A stretch of DNA of 64,000 bases from Roseobacter insulae. Lineage in GTDB: Bacteria; Pseudomonadota; Alphaproteobacteria; Rhodobacterales; Rhodobacteraceae. Shown piece after piece: positions 36,489 through 45,824 of this stretch (positions within the stretch are counted from its first letter, which is position 1; every line of letters starts with the position of its first letter). The position numbers and the translations under genes were made by a program. Where the stretch lies: positions 1-64,000 of the forward strand of contig NZ_JAHXDN010000003.1 of the NCBI RefSeq assembly GCF_019375555.1, written 5' to 3'. Below the pieces are notes generated by a model. It searched no databases. It worked only from the letters and a program-made list of their open reading frames with translations, and was not told the DNA's origin.

Positions 36489-37201
36489 TGGAGCGTATCC
36501 TTGACCAGATACCGCGCTTTTTCTCGGGGCCCAATCTCCTCCTGCTGCTCGAATCTGCCGGCCTTACGCTGGCAATGACCCTGATGGGCTGTCTGATCGG
36601 CTTTGGGCTGGCGTTTGTGCTGGTCTACCTGCGCCAGACGCCGGGCCTTTGGGCGATGCCCTTGCGGTTGATCTGCATCCTCTATGTCGAGGTTTTTCGC
36701 CGTATTCCATTCATCGTCGTCGTGTACCTGGTGTTGTTTTTCATCCAGACAGTGACGCCAAATGCTTCGCTTTTCACCATCGCGGTGATTGCGATTTGTC
36801 TCTATGCCGTGGCCTATACGGCCGATATCATCCGCGGTGGGCTCGAAAGCGTGCCACGGGCGCAGGTCGAAGCTGCCGAGGCGATGAACCTGTCGCGGCT
36901 GCAGACCAACCTGCGCATTGTTCTGCCGCAGGCCTGGCCCGTCATCGTGCCGCCTGCCATCGCCTTTGCCGTCAGTTTCATCAAGGATACGGCGCTGGTC
37001 AGCCAGGTCGGTGTATTCGAATTAACGTTCCGGGGTAAAGAGCTGAATAATCAGGGGTATTCGGGCATTCTGGTGTTTGGAACCATCGCCCTTTGCTACT
37101 TCCTCATGTCGTTCCCGCTGAGCATGCTCGGCCAATATCTGGAGAAACGCCTTGCCACACCTCGCGGTCAACGACGTACGCGCAAAATATGGTTCACTTG
37201 A
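36488..37201 (+). CDS. Polar-amino-acid ABC transporter permease (HisM/HisQ family)
   Basis: A 237-residue inner-membrane protein. The loop SVPRAQVEAAEAMNLSRLQT precedes IVLPQAWPVIVPPAIAF, as in GlnP/HisM. Its last 50 bases overlap the ATPase gene in a different frame, which is long for this kind of operon. Confidence 0.92.
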   Translation: MERILDQIPRFFSGPNLLLLLESAGLTLAMTLMGCLIGFGLAFVLVYLRQTPGLWAMPLRLICILYVEVFRRIPFIVVVYLVLFFIQTVTPNASLFTIAVIAICLYAVAYTADIIRGGLESVPRAQVEAAEAMNLSRLQTNLRIVLPQAWPVIVPPAIAFAVSFIKDTALVSQVGVFELTFRGKELNNQGYSGILVFGTIALCYFLMSFPLSMLGQYLEKRLATPRGQRRTRKIWFT

Positions 37202-37889
37202 GGTTCTCAAGGGGATCACCTTCTCGATAGAGAAGGGCGAGATCGCGGCGCTTGTCGGGCCATCGGGATCGGGCAAATCCACGGTCCTGCGCGCCCTGAT
37301 GGGGCTGACCCCGATCACCGGCGGCGCGGTCGATATCGCCGGGGAGACGATGAACTATTCCTCCGCCAAGGAAGTGCGCGCGGCACGGGACCGCATGGCC
37401 GTTGTGTTTCAGCAGTACAATCTGTTCCAGAATATGACCGTGATGCAGAACCTCACGCTCGCCCCGCTCAAGATCAAGAAGTGGGACAAGTCCGAGGTGA
37501 TGTCGGAGGCGCGCAGGCTGCTTGGCCTTGTCGGGCTGTCGGACAAGGCGGAGGCCTATTCCGACCAGCTTTCGGGGGGCCAGCAACAGCGCGTGGCACT
37601 GGCGCGCGCGCTCGCTCTCAAACCGCAGATCCTGCTACTGGATGAGGTCACCTCGGCGCTGGATCCGGAACTGGTGAACGAGGTTCTCGACGCCATTCGC
37701 AAGCTGGCGGACGAGGGGATGACGATGGTCATCGTAAGCCACGAGATGGCCTTTGTGCGAGAGGTGGCCGACAAGGTCGTCTTTATGGACGCAGGTCAGA
37801 TCATCGAGGCTGGTACCCCGGCCGAGCTGTTTGACACGCCCAAGACCGACCGTGCGCGCGACTTCTTCTCGAAAATCCTGCGCCATTGA
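37152..37889 (+). CDS. Polar-amino-acid ABC transporter ATP-binding protein (GlnQ/HisP type)
   Basis: A 245-residue ATPase with Walker A GPSGSGKST (36-44), LSGGQQQRVALARAL, Walker B ILLLDE and the H-loop IVSHEM. The start is the TTG at 37152, preceded by TGGAGA; it lies 50 bases inside the permease gene. No later start would keep the conserved first strand (LAVNDVRAKYG), so the overlap looks real. Confidence 0.9.
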   Translation: MPHLAVNDVRAKYGSLEVLKGITFSIEKGEIAALVGPSGSGKSTVLRALMGLTPITGGAVDIAGETMNYSSAKEVRAARDRMAVVFQQYNLFQNMTVMQNLTLAPLKIKKWDKSEVMSEARRLLGLVGLSDKAEAYSDQLSGGQQQRVALARALALKPQILLLDEVTSALDPELVNEVLDAIRKLADEGMTMVIVSHEMAFVREVADKVVFMDAGQIIEAGTPAELFDTPKTDRARDFFSKILRH

Positions 37890-37914
37890 ACCTGCATCAC
37901 CAAAGGGTATCGCC

Positions 37915-38601
37915 ATGATCGAGTTCTTCTTCAATGCAGCCCCCAACCCGCTCAAGGTCAGCCTTTTTCTTGAGGAAAGCGGTCTGGAGTATCGCCCCGT
38001 ACCCATCGACACCAAACGCGGTGATCAGCACACCGACGGTTTCCGCGCCATCAACCCCAACGCAAAAGTACCGGCGATCAGAGATGGCGAGACGACCGTT
38101 TTCGACAGCAATGCCATCCTGCTTTATCTGGCTGAAAAGACAGGTAGGTTTCTGCCTCCGGCCGCGCAGCGGGGGGAAATGCTGTCCTGGCTGATGTTCA
38201 TTGCAACAGGTGTCGGCCCGTACTCGGGGCAGGCTTTTCACTTCCGCAACATGGCGCCCGAGCAGCTGCCCTATGCGATCAAACGGTATCATTTTGAAAC
38301 CAACCGCCACTGGCAGATTATCGATGACCGGCTCAAGGGGCGGCAGTACATGATGGGCGACACATATACGATTGTGGATATGGCCGTCTGGGGGTGGGCG
38401 CCGCGTATTCCCTTCGTTCTTGAAGAACCGGATGCGTTCGAGCGTTTCACGAACATCAAGCGCCTTCTCGACAAGTTGGACGCACGCCCCGCCGCCACGC
38501 GTGCCCACGCGCTGTCAGAAACCCATGTCTTTCAGACCGAGATGGACGACACGGCGATGCGCAATCTCTACCCGCAGATCTTTGCCCCCGATGTGGTCTG
38601 A
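37915..38601 (+). CDS. Glutathione S-transferase family protein
   Basis: A 228-residue cytosolic protein. The N-terminal thioredoxin-like domain has FFFNAAPNPLKVSLFLEES, NAKVPAIRDG (cis-Pro) and DSNAILLYLAEKTG (glutathione-binding SNAI), and the rest is the all-alpha GST domain. It resembles the YfcG/Ure2p-like group. It lies 25 bases after the ATPase gene in the importer/AcnX operon, so it may handle a reactive intermediate or peroxide. Confidence 0.88.
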   Translation: MIEFFFNAAPNPLKVSLFLEESGLEYRPVPIDTKRGDQHTDGFRAINPNAKVPAIRDGETTVFDSNAILLYLAEKTGRFLPPAAQRGEMLSWLMFIATGVGPYSGQAFHFRNMAPEQLPYAIKRYHFETNRHWQIIDDRLKGRQYMMGDTYTIVDMAVWGWAPRIPFVLEEPDAFERFTNIKRLLDKLDARPAATRAHALSETHVFQTEMDDTAMRNLYPQIFAPDVV

Positions 38602-38660
38602 ATACAGGATGGGGCCCGCGTCATCTGGTTTTAGGGTGTGACCATGAAAAGAGAGCGACC

Positions 38661-39602
38661 ATGACACAGACCTACATCAGTCACGACGATGCCATCGGTC
38701 TGATATCGTGGGAGAAAGCCATCGAAGCCCTGCGCAAGGGGCATCTGCGTCCCAGGGCCGAGGTTGCTGATATCTTTCTCGGGCCGTCGGACGCCACCTT
38801 GCTCAACCGCGCCGCTTACATCGAAGGGCTGGGGTATTCGGTCAAGGCCGTCACGGTTATGCGGGACAACGCGACCAGAGACCTGCCAACGACGCAAGGC
38901 GCGATGATGGTCTTTGAACCCCATGATGGCCGCCTCCGGGCCATGATCGACAGCCGTCTCGTGACCAAGATCAAAACGGTCAGCGACTCTCTTCTGGGGG
39001 CAAAACTGCTGGCGCGCCCAGAGAGCAAACGCGTTCTGATAATGGGAGCAGGGGTGATCGCAAGGGCTCTGGTACAGGCCTATCTCGAGGTGTTTCCGGG
39101 GGTGGAAAAGATTGCGATCTGGGCAAGGCGGCCCGCACAAGCGCACCAGATCGTGGATGATTTCTGCAATGCGGGTAGGGAGATCGTTGTGGCGCATGAT
39201 CTGGCGTCATCTGTCGCGGCTGCGGACATCATCAGTTCGGCGACCATGGCGCGCACGCCCGTGATCAAGGGGGAATGGATATCTGCGGGCACGCATGTCG
39301 ATCTGATCGGTGCGTTCAAGGCTGATATGCGCGAGGCGGATGATGCGCTGATGGCAAAAGGCGCGATATTTGTGGACAGCCGGGACACCACCCTTCATCA
39401 CATTGGCGAATTGACGATCCCGCTTGCGGCAGGTGTAATCAGCGAAGCGGACGTCAAAGCGGAGTTCTATGATTTGATCGGCAGGGACCATCCGGGCCGT
39501 ACTTCCGATGATCAGATTACCATCTTCAAGAACGGTGGTGGCGCACATCTTGATTTGATGATCGGCGACTACATCATAAAGGCGGTTGGGGACAGCGCAT
39601 GA
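38661..39602 (+). CDS. Ornithine cyclodeaminase/mu-crystallin family protein, probable pyrroline-2-carboxylate reductase
   Basis: A 313-residue NAD(P)-binding protein of the OCD family, with KTVSDSLLGAKLLA, VLIMGAGVIARALVQAYLE (Rossmann motif) and ISAGTHVDLIGAFKADMRE. Family members that sit beside AcnX reduce delta-1-pyrroline-2-carboxylate to L-proline in cis-3-hydroxyproline breakdown; others act as ornithine cyclodeaminase, ketimine reductase or alanine dehydrogenase. The ATGA overlap with the AcnX gene supports the pyrroline reductase reading. Confidence 0.85.
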   Translation: MTQTYISHDDAIGLISWEKAIEALRKGHLRPRAEVADIFLGPSDATLLNRAAYIEGLGYSVKAVTVMRDNATRDLPTTQGAMMVFEPHDGRLRAMIDSRLVTKIKTVSDSLLGAKLLARPESKRVLIMGAGVIARALVQAYLEVFPGVEKIAIWARRPAQAHQIVDDFCNAGREIVVAHDLASSVAAADIISSATMARTPVIKGEWISAGTHVDLIGAFKADMREADDALMAKGAIFVDSRDTTLHHIGELTIPLAAGVISEADVKAEFYDLIGRDHPGRTSDDQITIFKNGGGAHLDLMIGDYIIKAVGDSA

Positions 39603-41296
39603 CATCAGACAAACCCACCGCAACGGCCCTGGTGCCGGGTCAGGCAGATGCGGAGGTGCTTGCCTGCCAGGAAGGGCTCAGCTTTTGGGGCGGCGTTGAT
39701 CCTGACACCGGGGTCATCATCGACGCGCATCATCCCGATCACGGTGCCTCGCTTGCCGGGCGCATTGTTCTTATGCCGACGTCTCGTGGCTCCTGCAGCG
39801 GCAGCGGCGTGTTGCTTCAACTTGCGCGCAACGGGCACGCCCCCGCGGCACTGGTTTTTCGCAAAGAGGAAAACATCCTTACGCTTGGCGCAATGATTGC
39901 AGAGCAGCTCTTTGACGCCCGGGTTGTTGTCCTGCGGTGCACAAGGGCGATCTATGACGATCTGGCAGGCGCGGACCGAGCGACGATCACACGCGATGAA
40001 CTGCGCTTTGGTGGCCGTTCGATCTCCTTGGCCAAGTTGCACCCTGACATGCTGGCGTTGAATGACATGGATCGGCGCATGCTCGACGGGCAAGAGGGGG
40101 CGGCGCTTGAAGTGGCGATGACGGTCCTGTGCCTCATGGCCGCCGCCCAGGGTGCGCAGGATCTGATCGATGTGCGGCGCGGCCATATCGACGGATGCAT
40201 TCTGGCCCATGATGCCAATCTGGATTTTGCCGAAAAGATGCAGCAGATGGGCGCCAGGACCCGCATTCCAACGACAATCAATGCGATTTCCGTCGACCGG
40301 GAAAATTGGCAATCACAGAATGTCGTGCCCGATTTTGGCAAAAAAGCCAGCCGTCTTGCGGACGCCTACGTCAAAATGGGAGCCCGGCCCACTTTCACCT
40401 GTGCTCCCTACCTGCTGGACGAGGGTCCGGTGCTGGGTGAAATGATCGGCTGGTCCGAGTCGAACGCCGTGATCTATGCAAATTCGGTGATCGGCGCGCG
40501 CACGGTCAAACACCCCGATTACCTCGATCTGTTTATCGCCATGACCGGACGTGCGCCCAACACGGGCGTCTATCTGGACGAGAACCGTGTGCCCGACCAT
40601 GTCATCGATGTCACGCTGCCTGAAACCCATGATGATGCCCTATGGCCCATGCTGGGATGGCTGGCGGGGGTGAGATCGCCTAGCGGGGTTCCGGTTCTTA
40701 CGGGCCTGAAAAAAGCCCAACCAACAGAGGATGACCTGAAGGCCCTATGTGCGGCCTTTGGGACGACGTCAGCGGCCCCCCTGATCCATCTGCGGGGCCA
40801 CACGCCCGAAGGCGCGCTTGCTCCGCGCGATGGTCACGAACGGTCCGAAATCACGCCGACTGATTTGGCCGTGGTCTGGCGCGACTTCAACGCTGCCGAC
40901 GCACAGGTCGATCTGGTTGCAATCGGCAGCCCGCACGCTTCGTTGACGGAGTGTCGGGCGTTCGCCGATCTCATTGCAGGACACACATGCAGCACGGACA
41001 CGATCGTGACGGTCGGGCGTGACGTGCTGGCCGCAGCCCGTGCTGAGGGTATCGTGGAACGCCTGCGTGATGCGGGCGTTCGGATCATCCCGGATATCTG
41101 TTGGTGCTCCATCACGGAGCCGGTTTTCCCACCGGGTGCACAGGTGCTCATGACAAACTCTGGAAAATATGCGCATTACGCCAAAGGTTTGACAGGTCGT
41201 GGCGTGCGGTTCGGGGGGTTGGCGGACTGTGCGCATGCCGCGATCACCGGCACCGCTGCCGGCTGCCTTCCCGACTGGCTCTTATTGAAGACTTAG
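39599..41296 (+). CDS. Aconitase X (AcnX), fused small and large domains; probable cis-3-hydroxy-L-proline dehydratase
   Basis: A 565-residue protein. Residues 1-135 are the swivelling small domain (LSFWGGVDPDTGVIIDAHHP, PTSRGSCSGSGVLLQL). The rest is the large AcnX catalytic domain (QEGAALEVAMTVLCLMAAAQ, MGARPTFTCAPYLL, GWSESNAVIYANSVIGART). In some organisms these are two subunits; here they are one chain. Known bacterial AcnX of this kind dehydrates cis-3-hydroxy-L-proline to pyrroline-2-carboxylate. The OCD partner and amino-acid importer upstream fit that reaction. It is the last gene of the operon. Confidence 0.85.
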   Translation: MTSDKPTATALVPGQADAEVLACQEGLSFWGGVDPDTGVIIDAHHPDHGASLAGRIVLMPTSRGSCSGSGVLLQLARNGHAPAALVFRKEENILTLGAMIAEQLFDARVVVLRCTRAIYDDLAGADRATITRDELRFGGRSISLAKLHPDMLALNDMDRRMLDGQEGAALEVAMTVLCLMAAAQGAQDLIDVRRGHIDGCILAHDANLDFAEKMQQMGARTRIPTTINAISVDRENWQSQNVVPDFGKKASRLADAYVKMGARPTFTCAPYLLDEGPVLGEMIGWSESNAVIYANSVIGARTVKHPDYLDLFIAMTGRAPNTGVYLDENRVPDHVIDVTLPETHDDALWPMLGWLAGVRSPSGVPVLTGLKKAQPTEDDLKALCAAFGTTSAAPLIHLRGHTPEGALAPRDGHERSEITPTDLAVVWRDFNAADAQVDLVAIGSPHASLTECRAFADLIAGHTCSTDTIVTVGRDVLAAARAEGIVERLRDAGVRIIPDICWCSITEPVFPPGAQVLMTNSGKYAHYAKGLTGRGVRFGGLADCAHAAITGTAAGCLPDWLLLKT

Positions 41297-41649
41297 AAGC
41301 TCATCTTCGCGAGAAGGTCCGTGTCCATCGCCGCGTAAAAGACAGCTTTCAGTGTATCCCGGGCGACGGGGCGCGGCTGGCGCCACGGAACCCGTACCGG
41401 GATGCTGATTTCAGCAAACGGTGAGGGCAGGGCGCTGTTTCGATCTGCGCGCCCGGTACAGTCGGCCTTTAAGGTTGTCAGCCGCCACTTGATGGATGCC
41501 TGTTGAGATGTCCTGCAAGCCCATCTCAGCTTCTGAATTGGGCGAAATCGCGGCTCTTCAGCTGGTAACGACACTTGCCGTCACCGATGTGCCGTGGGAT
41601 CGACCCGTTTGTGGACTAGCCTCACGAATAACGGCGCCATAATAGCGTC
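41297..41649. other. Unassigned stretch after the AcnX operon
   Basis: This stretch holds only a 93-codon minus-strand frame (41293-41574) that I do not recognise and that overlaps the AcnX stop. Its C-terminal half has natural composition, so it may be the tail of a lost gene. No clear terminator for the AcnX operon is visible. Confidence 0.4.
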
Positions 41650-41876
41650 GCACCGTTGATTTCACAAAGACCTCGGCCAACCGGGTCGAACTGTTTCCAC
41701 CAAAACCGGACAGTTTCGTGGCGGACGTCGATGCCGCATTCGTGAAGAAAGTCTTCCACGTTGCGGAGTGGGAGGGGAAATCGAGCGTAGAGTGTATCCG
41801 CCAGCCGAACAGTTTCGGGGCTTGCTCTGAAACAACGGAACGGAGAGCGTTTTGCTATCCAGCGAGGCAGCGACAT
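41650..41876 (-). pseudogene. IS6-family transposase N-terminal fragment
   Basis: The minus-strand frame reads TVRLADTLYARFPLPLRNVE, then DFLHECGIDVRHETVRFWW, the N-terminal DNA-binding part of IS6-type transposases. It ends at a stop shortly afterwards and the DDE catalytic core is absent. It marks an old insertion or recombination point between the AcnX operon and the peptide-importer operon. Confidence 0.7.
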
Positions 41877-42047
41877 CGCCCTGATCTACTCAAGCCAGCG
41901 TGTTTCGACGGTACCGAGCGCGGTACTCCGCTACGCAGTGAATGCCCGACGAAGTTCGCATTTCGAAGCGCACATATTTCTAGCAGCTTACTGACGAAGT
42001 CGAAGTGTTCTCTGGATTTGTACAAAAGTTTCAGCAAATCCCTCGCT

Positions 42048-42076
42048 TATAATCAGAACCAATTTATAATTGGTTC
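42048..42076 (+). promoter_or_regulatory. Palindromic operator next to a TATAAT box, upstream of the peptide-importer operon
   Basis: GAACCAATT (42056-42064), TAT, then AATTGGTTC (42068-42076) form a perfect 9+9 bp palindrome. A perfect TATAAT at 42048-42053 ends two bases before it, so the palindrome would cover the transcription start; no good -35 was found. The first gene starts at 42117. The GntR-family regulator encoded inside the operon at 50209 is the best candidate to bind it. Confidence 0.6.
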
Positions 42077-42116
42077 AAAAGCGTACGAATCGAATTGTGC
42101 TGGGGATGATTATTCG

Positions 42117-43142
42117 ATGGCAATTGCGGCACCAACAGCGGGACAGGAGCTGGCGTCCGAGGATGCCTTGTTCGTAATGTCTGATCTGACACTGCGATTC
42201 AAAGGTCAGAAAAACGACGTTGTGCAGGGCGTTAACCTGCGCGTCAGGCGCGGAGAAGTTCTATGTGTCGTCGGCGAGTCGGGTTGCGGGAAAAGCGTCA
42301 CATCAATGGCGATCATGGGATTGCTGCCCCCGAATTCAGCTCAGATTTCCTCAGGAAAAATGCGGATTTCGTCCGATGAGTGGGATTTGGTTACGGATCG
42401 TCTGCCTGCGGAGCTGCGTGGCAACAAGATTGCAATGATTTTTCAGGAGCCTATGACTTCGCTGAATCCCGCCTTTCGCATTGGCAACCAGATTGCCGAA
42501 GTTGTGCAGCGTCACCAGGGCGGTACCCGTGCTGCCTCGCTGGATCGTGCTGAAGAAATGCTTCAGCGGGTGGGCATTGCAAACCCAGGTCAACGACTGC
42601 GGGAATATCCGCACCAATTGTCCGGTGGTATGCGTCAGCGTGTCATGATTGCCATGGCATTGGCGAATGAACCGCAGATCCTTATTGCGGATGAGCCAAC
42701 GACAGCGTTGGATGTCACCATTCAGGCGCAAATCCTTGACCTGATCGCAGACCTTCGGGACGAGACCGGGATGGGCACGATCATGATCACCCATGATCTC
42801 GGTGTTGTGGCCGAAATCGCCGACACCGTCGCAGTAATGTATGGTGGTCAGGTCGTGGAACAGGGACCGGTGGAGGAGGTGTTCCGCAATCCGCAACACC
42901 CCTACACAATTGGTTTGATGAGCGCGATGCCACGGCTTGATAAACCCGGCGAGCGGCTGGCTATTGTCCCCGGAACGGTGCCAACGATTTCCAACATGCC
43001 CGACGGATGCCGTTTCCGGACCCGCTGTGCTTTTGCCACTTCGTATTGTTCAAAGCGCCCATCACTGTCCGATATTGCACCCGATCACAGTGTCGCCTGC
43101 CATTATGCGCCCCTGGAAGCGCATGTGAGGGTCAGCGCATGA
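42117..43142 (+). CDS. Peptide-type ABC transporter ATP-binding protein (OppD/DppD)
   Basis: A 341-residue ATPase: Walker A GESGCGKS (53-60), the Q-loop [26 protein letters not shown], Walker [14 protein letters not shown], the H-loop ITHDLGV. The C-terminal oligopeptide-transporter Cys cluster (CRFRTRC, YCSKR, ACHY) is present. The start is the ATG at 42117; longer frames upstream run into IS6 debris. It is the first gene of a long operon, and its stop overlaps OppF (ATGA). Confidence 0.92.
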   Translation: MAIAAPTAGQELASEDALFVMSDLTLRFKGQKNDVVQGVNLRVRRGEVLCVVGESGCGKSVTSMAIMGLLPPNSAQISSGKMRISSDEWDLVTDRLPAELRGNKIAMIFQEPMTSLNPAFRIGNQIAEVVQRHQGGTRAASLDRAEEMLQRVGIANPGQRLREYPHQLSGGMRQRVMIAMALANEPQILIADEPTTALDVTIQAQILDLIADLRDETGMGTIMITHDLGVVAEIADTVAVMYGGQVVEQGPVEEVFRNPQHPYTIGLMSAMPRLDKPGERLAIVPGTVPTISNMPDGCRFRTRCAFATSYCSKRPSLSDIAPDHSVACHYAPLEAHVRVSA

Positions 43143-44239
43143 GGGATGATGTGATCCTCGAAGCAGTGGATGTGGTCAAACACTTTGGCGATGGTGGCAA
43201 TTGGTTGTCGCCCAAGCCTCCGGTGCAGGCGGTCGATGGTGTGTCACTTGAAGTCCGGCGGGGAGAAACCTTTGCGATTGTCGGGGAGTCCGGCTGCGGA
43301 AAATCCACCCTTGCGCGTTTGCTGATGCGTCTGCTGGAACCGACAGAGGGTAGCGTGCTGTTCGACGGGGACGAGGTATCTCATGCGAAGGGCGAAGTGC
43401 TGAAGACCCTGCGCAGGCAGATGCAGTTCATTTTTCAGGATCCGTTTTCTTCGCTAAATCCACGCATGAGTGTGGGCAAGCTGGTTGGCGAACCCCTGGA
43501 AGTGCACGCGCCGGAGATGAGCACCGAGGACCGGCGCGCCAAGGTCGCGGAGTTATTGCGCAAGGTGGGGCTGCGGCCAGAACATGCCGGGCGCTATCCG
43601 CATGAATTCAGCGGCGGGCAACGTCAGCGGATCGGCATTGCCCGCGCGCTGGCCTCTGGCCCCAAGCTGATCATCGGGGATGAACCGGTGTCGGCACTGG
43701 ACGTGTCGGTGCAGGCGCAGGTGATCAATCTGCTGGGCGATCTCAGTCGCGATCTGGGCCTGACACTGGTGATCATCGCGCATGATCTGGGGGTGATCCG
43801 CCATATGAGCGACCGCGTTGCGGTGATGTATCTGGGCCGGATTGTCGAGATTGGCACAGCTGAAGAGGTCTTTGCGACGCCGCTGCACCCCTATACGCAG
43901 GCGCTGCTTTCCGCGATCCCGTCCATTGACGGGGCGTCACGCGACAAGAAGTCCGGCGTGCTGGGCGAAATGCCCAGTCCGTCTGATCCACCACCGGGCT
44001 GCCGGTTTCACACCCGGTGCCTCCACGCTCAGGCGCGATGCAAATCCGAAAGTCCAAAGCTGCAGGGCGCCGACCATCAGGTCGCCTGCCATTTCTGGAA
44101 AGAGATTGCGACGCAGCCTGCCCCCGCCATACCGTCCCGCAGATCAGACGCGGCCGAAGCACGCTTCGCGCTTTATCGCGCGGCGACGACCGGCGGAACG
44201 GTTATTCACCATGACGAAACAGCAACCAAGAGGATCTGA
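43139..44239 (+). CDS. Peptide-type ABC transporter ATP-binding protein (OppF/DppF)
   Basis: A 366-residue ATPase with Walker [10 protein letters not shown] (49-57), [15 protein letters not shown], Walker [14 protein letters not shown] and the H-loop IAHDLGV, then the oligopeptide-type Cys motif (CRFHTRC, ACHF). A roughly 35-residue basic/acidic tail follows the motif and is longer than usual. With OppD it should power both permease pairs of this operon, since no other ATPase gene is present. Confidence 0.92.
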   Translation: MRDDVILEAVDVVKHFGDGGNWLSPKPPVQAVDGVSLEVRRGETFAIVGESGCGKSTLARLLMRLLEPTEGSVLFDGDEVSHAKGEVLKTLRRQMQFIFQDPFSSLNPRMSVGKLVGEPLEVHAPEMSTEDRRAKVAELLRKVGLRPEHAGRYPHEFSGGQRQRIGIARALASGPKLIIGDEPVSALDVSVQAQVINLLGDLSRDLGLTLVIIAHDLGVIRHMSDRVAVMYLGRIVEIGTAEEVFATPLHPYTQALLSAIPSIDGASRDKKSGVLGEMPSPSDPPPGCRFHTRCLHAQARCKSESPKLQGADHQVACHFWKEIATQPAPAIPSRRSDAAEARFALYRAATTGGTVIHHDETATKRI

Positions 44240-44242
44240 CCC

Positions 44243-45763
44243 ATGACTCATTTGAAAACCGCGGTTTTTGCCGCATTGATGGGCGCAACAGCCCTGACAG
44301 CCGCACCCGGGTTTGCCAAGGATTTGCGCATTGCATTGCAATCGGACGCGGATGTGCTGGACCCGGACCAGTCTCGCACCTTCGTGGGGCGGATTGTCTA
44401 TGCGTCCCTATGTGACAAGCTGGTGGACATCACGCCTGATCTGGAAATCATCCCGCAGCTAGCAACGGCATGGGAAACGTCCGATGACGGTAAAAGGATC
44501 ACCATGCAATTGCGTGAAGGCGCTGTTTTCCATGACGGCACGCCCTTTAATGCGGAAGCCGTCGCCGCCAATATCGAACGCTCGCAGACCTTGGACGAGT
44601 CGCGCCGCAAGTCAGAGCTCAAGTCAATTACATCAACCGAGGTGACCGGCGAGTATGAGATCGTCCTCAATCTTGCCGGGCCGGATTCCACTCTGATCGC
44701 TCAGCTTGCGGATCGCGCCGGCATGATGATGTCCCCGACCGCAGCGGCCGAAGCGGGCGCGGATTTCGGCCTGAACCCTGTTTGTTCAGGACCGTTCAAA
44801 TTCGAGGAGCGTGTGGCGCAGGACAAGATTGTTCTGAGCAAATTCGATGACTACTGGAACGCTGATGCGATCCACTTTGACAGCGTGACCTTCCTGCCGA
44901 TTCCGGATACGACAGTTCGCCTTGCCAACCTGCAATCGGGTGACATCGACATGCTTGAGCGGCTCAATGCCACCGATTTGGCGCAGGCTGAAGCGGATTC
45001 GAATATCGTGGTCGACAGCGCAGTTTCGCTGGGATATCAAGCAATTACCTTCAATATCAACAATGGTGACAAGGGCGACAACCCCTGGGGAAATGACAAG
45101 CGGCTGCGCCAGGCGCTCAGTTACGCGATTGACCGTGAAGCGTTGAACCAGGTGGTGTTCGAGGGGGCCTTTGCGCCGGGGAACCAGTCGTTCCCGCCAA
45201 CCTCGCCCTGGTACAACAAGGCGCTACCGGTTGAGGGGGCCGATGTCGAAAAAGCCAAAGCGCTTTTGGCAGAGGCCGGGTATCCTCAAGGTCTGGACCT
45301 GGAAGTTCAGGTGCCCAATTCGACCGAACCTCTTGCGGTCATGCAGGTGGTGCAGGCCATGGCCGCTCAGGCCGGGATAAACATCAAACTGACGTCGAAA
45401 GAGTTCGCCACCCTGCTCGCGGATCAGTCGGCGGGTGACTACACCGCCAGCCAGATCGGATGGTCCGGCCGGGTCGATCCTGATGGCAACAACCACCCGT
45501 TTGTCACGAGCGAGGGCGGCATCAACGACAGCAAGTTCTCGGATCCGAAAATGGATGAGTTGCTGAACGCCGCACGTGTCGCCGCAACCACAGAAGAGCG
45601 CAAGGCGATCTATGACGAAGCCAAGGTCATCATGCTCGACGAGTTGCCGCGCCTGTTCCTCTACCACGTCAAGTGGATCTGGGCCTACCGCGACAACATG
45701 AAGGGCTTTACGGCTTATCCCGATGGTATGATCCGCCTGGAAAACGTGACCTGGGAAGAGTGA
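44243..45763 (+). CDS. Peptide/opine-type ABC transporter binding protein (family 5)
   Basis: A 506-residue periplasmic protein with signal peptide MTHLKTAVFAALMGATALTA ending near GFAK. The mature part has the family 5 pattern: IIPQLATAWETSDDGKRITM, LREGAVFHDGTPFNAE and RLRQALSYAIDREALNQVVF. Ligand is probably a peptide or amide. It is followed by a hairpin and then its own two permeases. Confidence 0.9.
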   Translation: MTHLKTAVFAALMGATALTAAPGFAKDLRIALQSDADVLDPDQSRTFVGRIVYASLCDKLVDITPDLEIIPQLATAWETSDDGKRITMQLREGAVFHDGTPFNAEAVAANIERSQTLDESRRKSELKSITSTEVTGEYEIVLNLAGPDSTLIAQLADRAGMMMSPTAAAEAGADFGLNPVCSGPFKFEERVAQDKIVLSKFDDYWNADAIHFDSVTFLPIPDTTVRLANLQSGDIDMLERLNATDLAQAEADSNIVVDSAVSLGYQAITFNINNGDKGDNPWGNDKRLRQALSYAIDREALNQVVFEGAFAPGNQSFPPTSPWYNKALPVEGADVEKAKALLAEAGYPQGLDLEVQVPNSTEPLAVMQVVQAMAAQAGINIKLTSKEFATLLADQSAGDYTASQIGWSGRVDPDGNNHPFVTSEGGINDSKFSDPKMDELLNAARVAATTEERKAIYDEAKVIMLDELPRLFLYHVKWIWAYRDNMKGFTAYPDGMIRLENVTWEE

Positions 45764-45771
45764 CCTCCGAC

Positions 45772-45799
45772 ACCGCGCCGCTGACACCGGCGGCGCGGT
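45772..45799 (+). terminator. Intercistronic hairpin with T-rich tail after the first peptide-binding-protein gene
   Basis: ACCGCGCCGC (45772-45781) pairs with GCGGCGCGGT (45790-45799) around an 8-base loop, followed by TTCTTCTCTT. It lies between the binding protein (ends 45763) and the DppB-type permease (45825). The T-rich but interrupted tail suggests partial termination, giving more binding protein than permease. Confidence 0.65.
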
Positions 45800-45824
45800 T
45801 TCTTCTCTTGTCAAGGGGCCTGTC

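Noticed and set aside
41954..41974. A further IclR-like site (GTTCGC and GCGCAC half-sites)
   Set aside because: The half-sites are separated by 8 bases instead of 3, so the geometry differs from the five consistent sites; it also lies in IS6-related debris.
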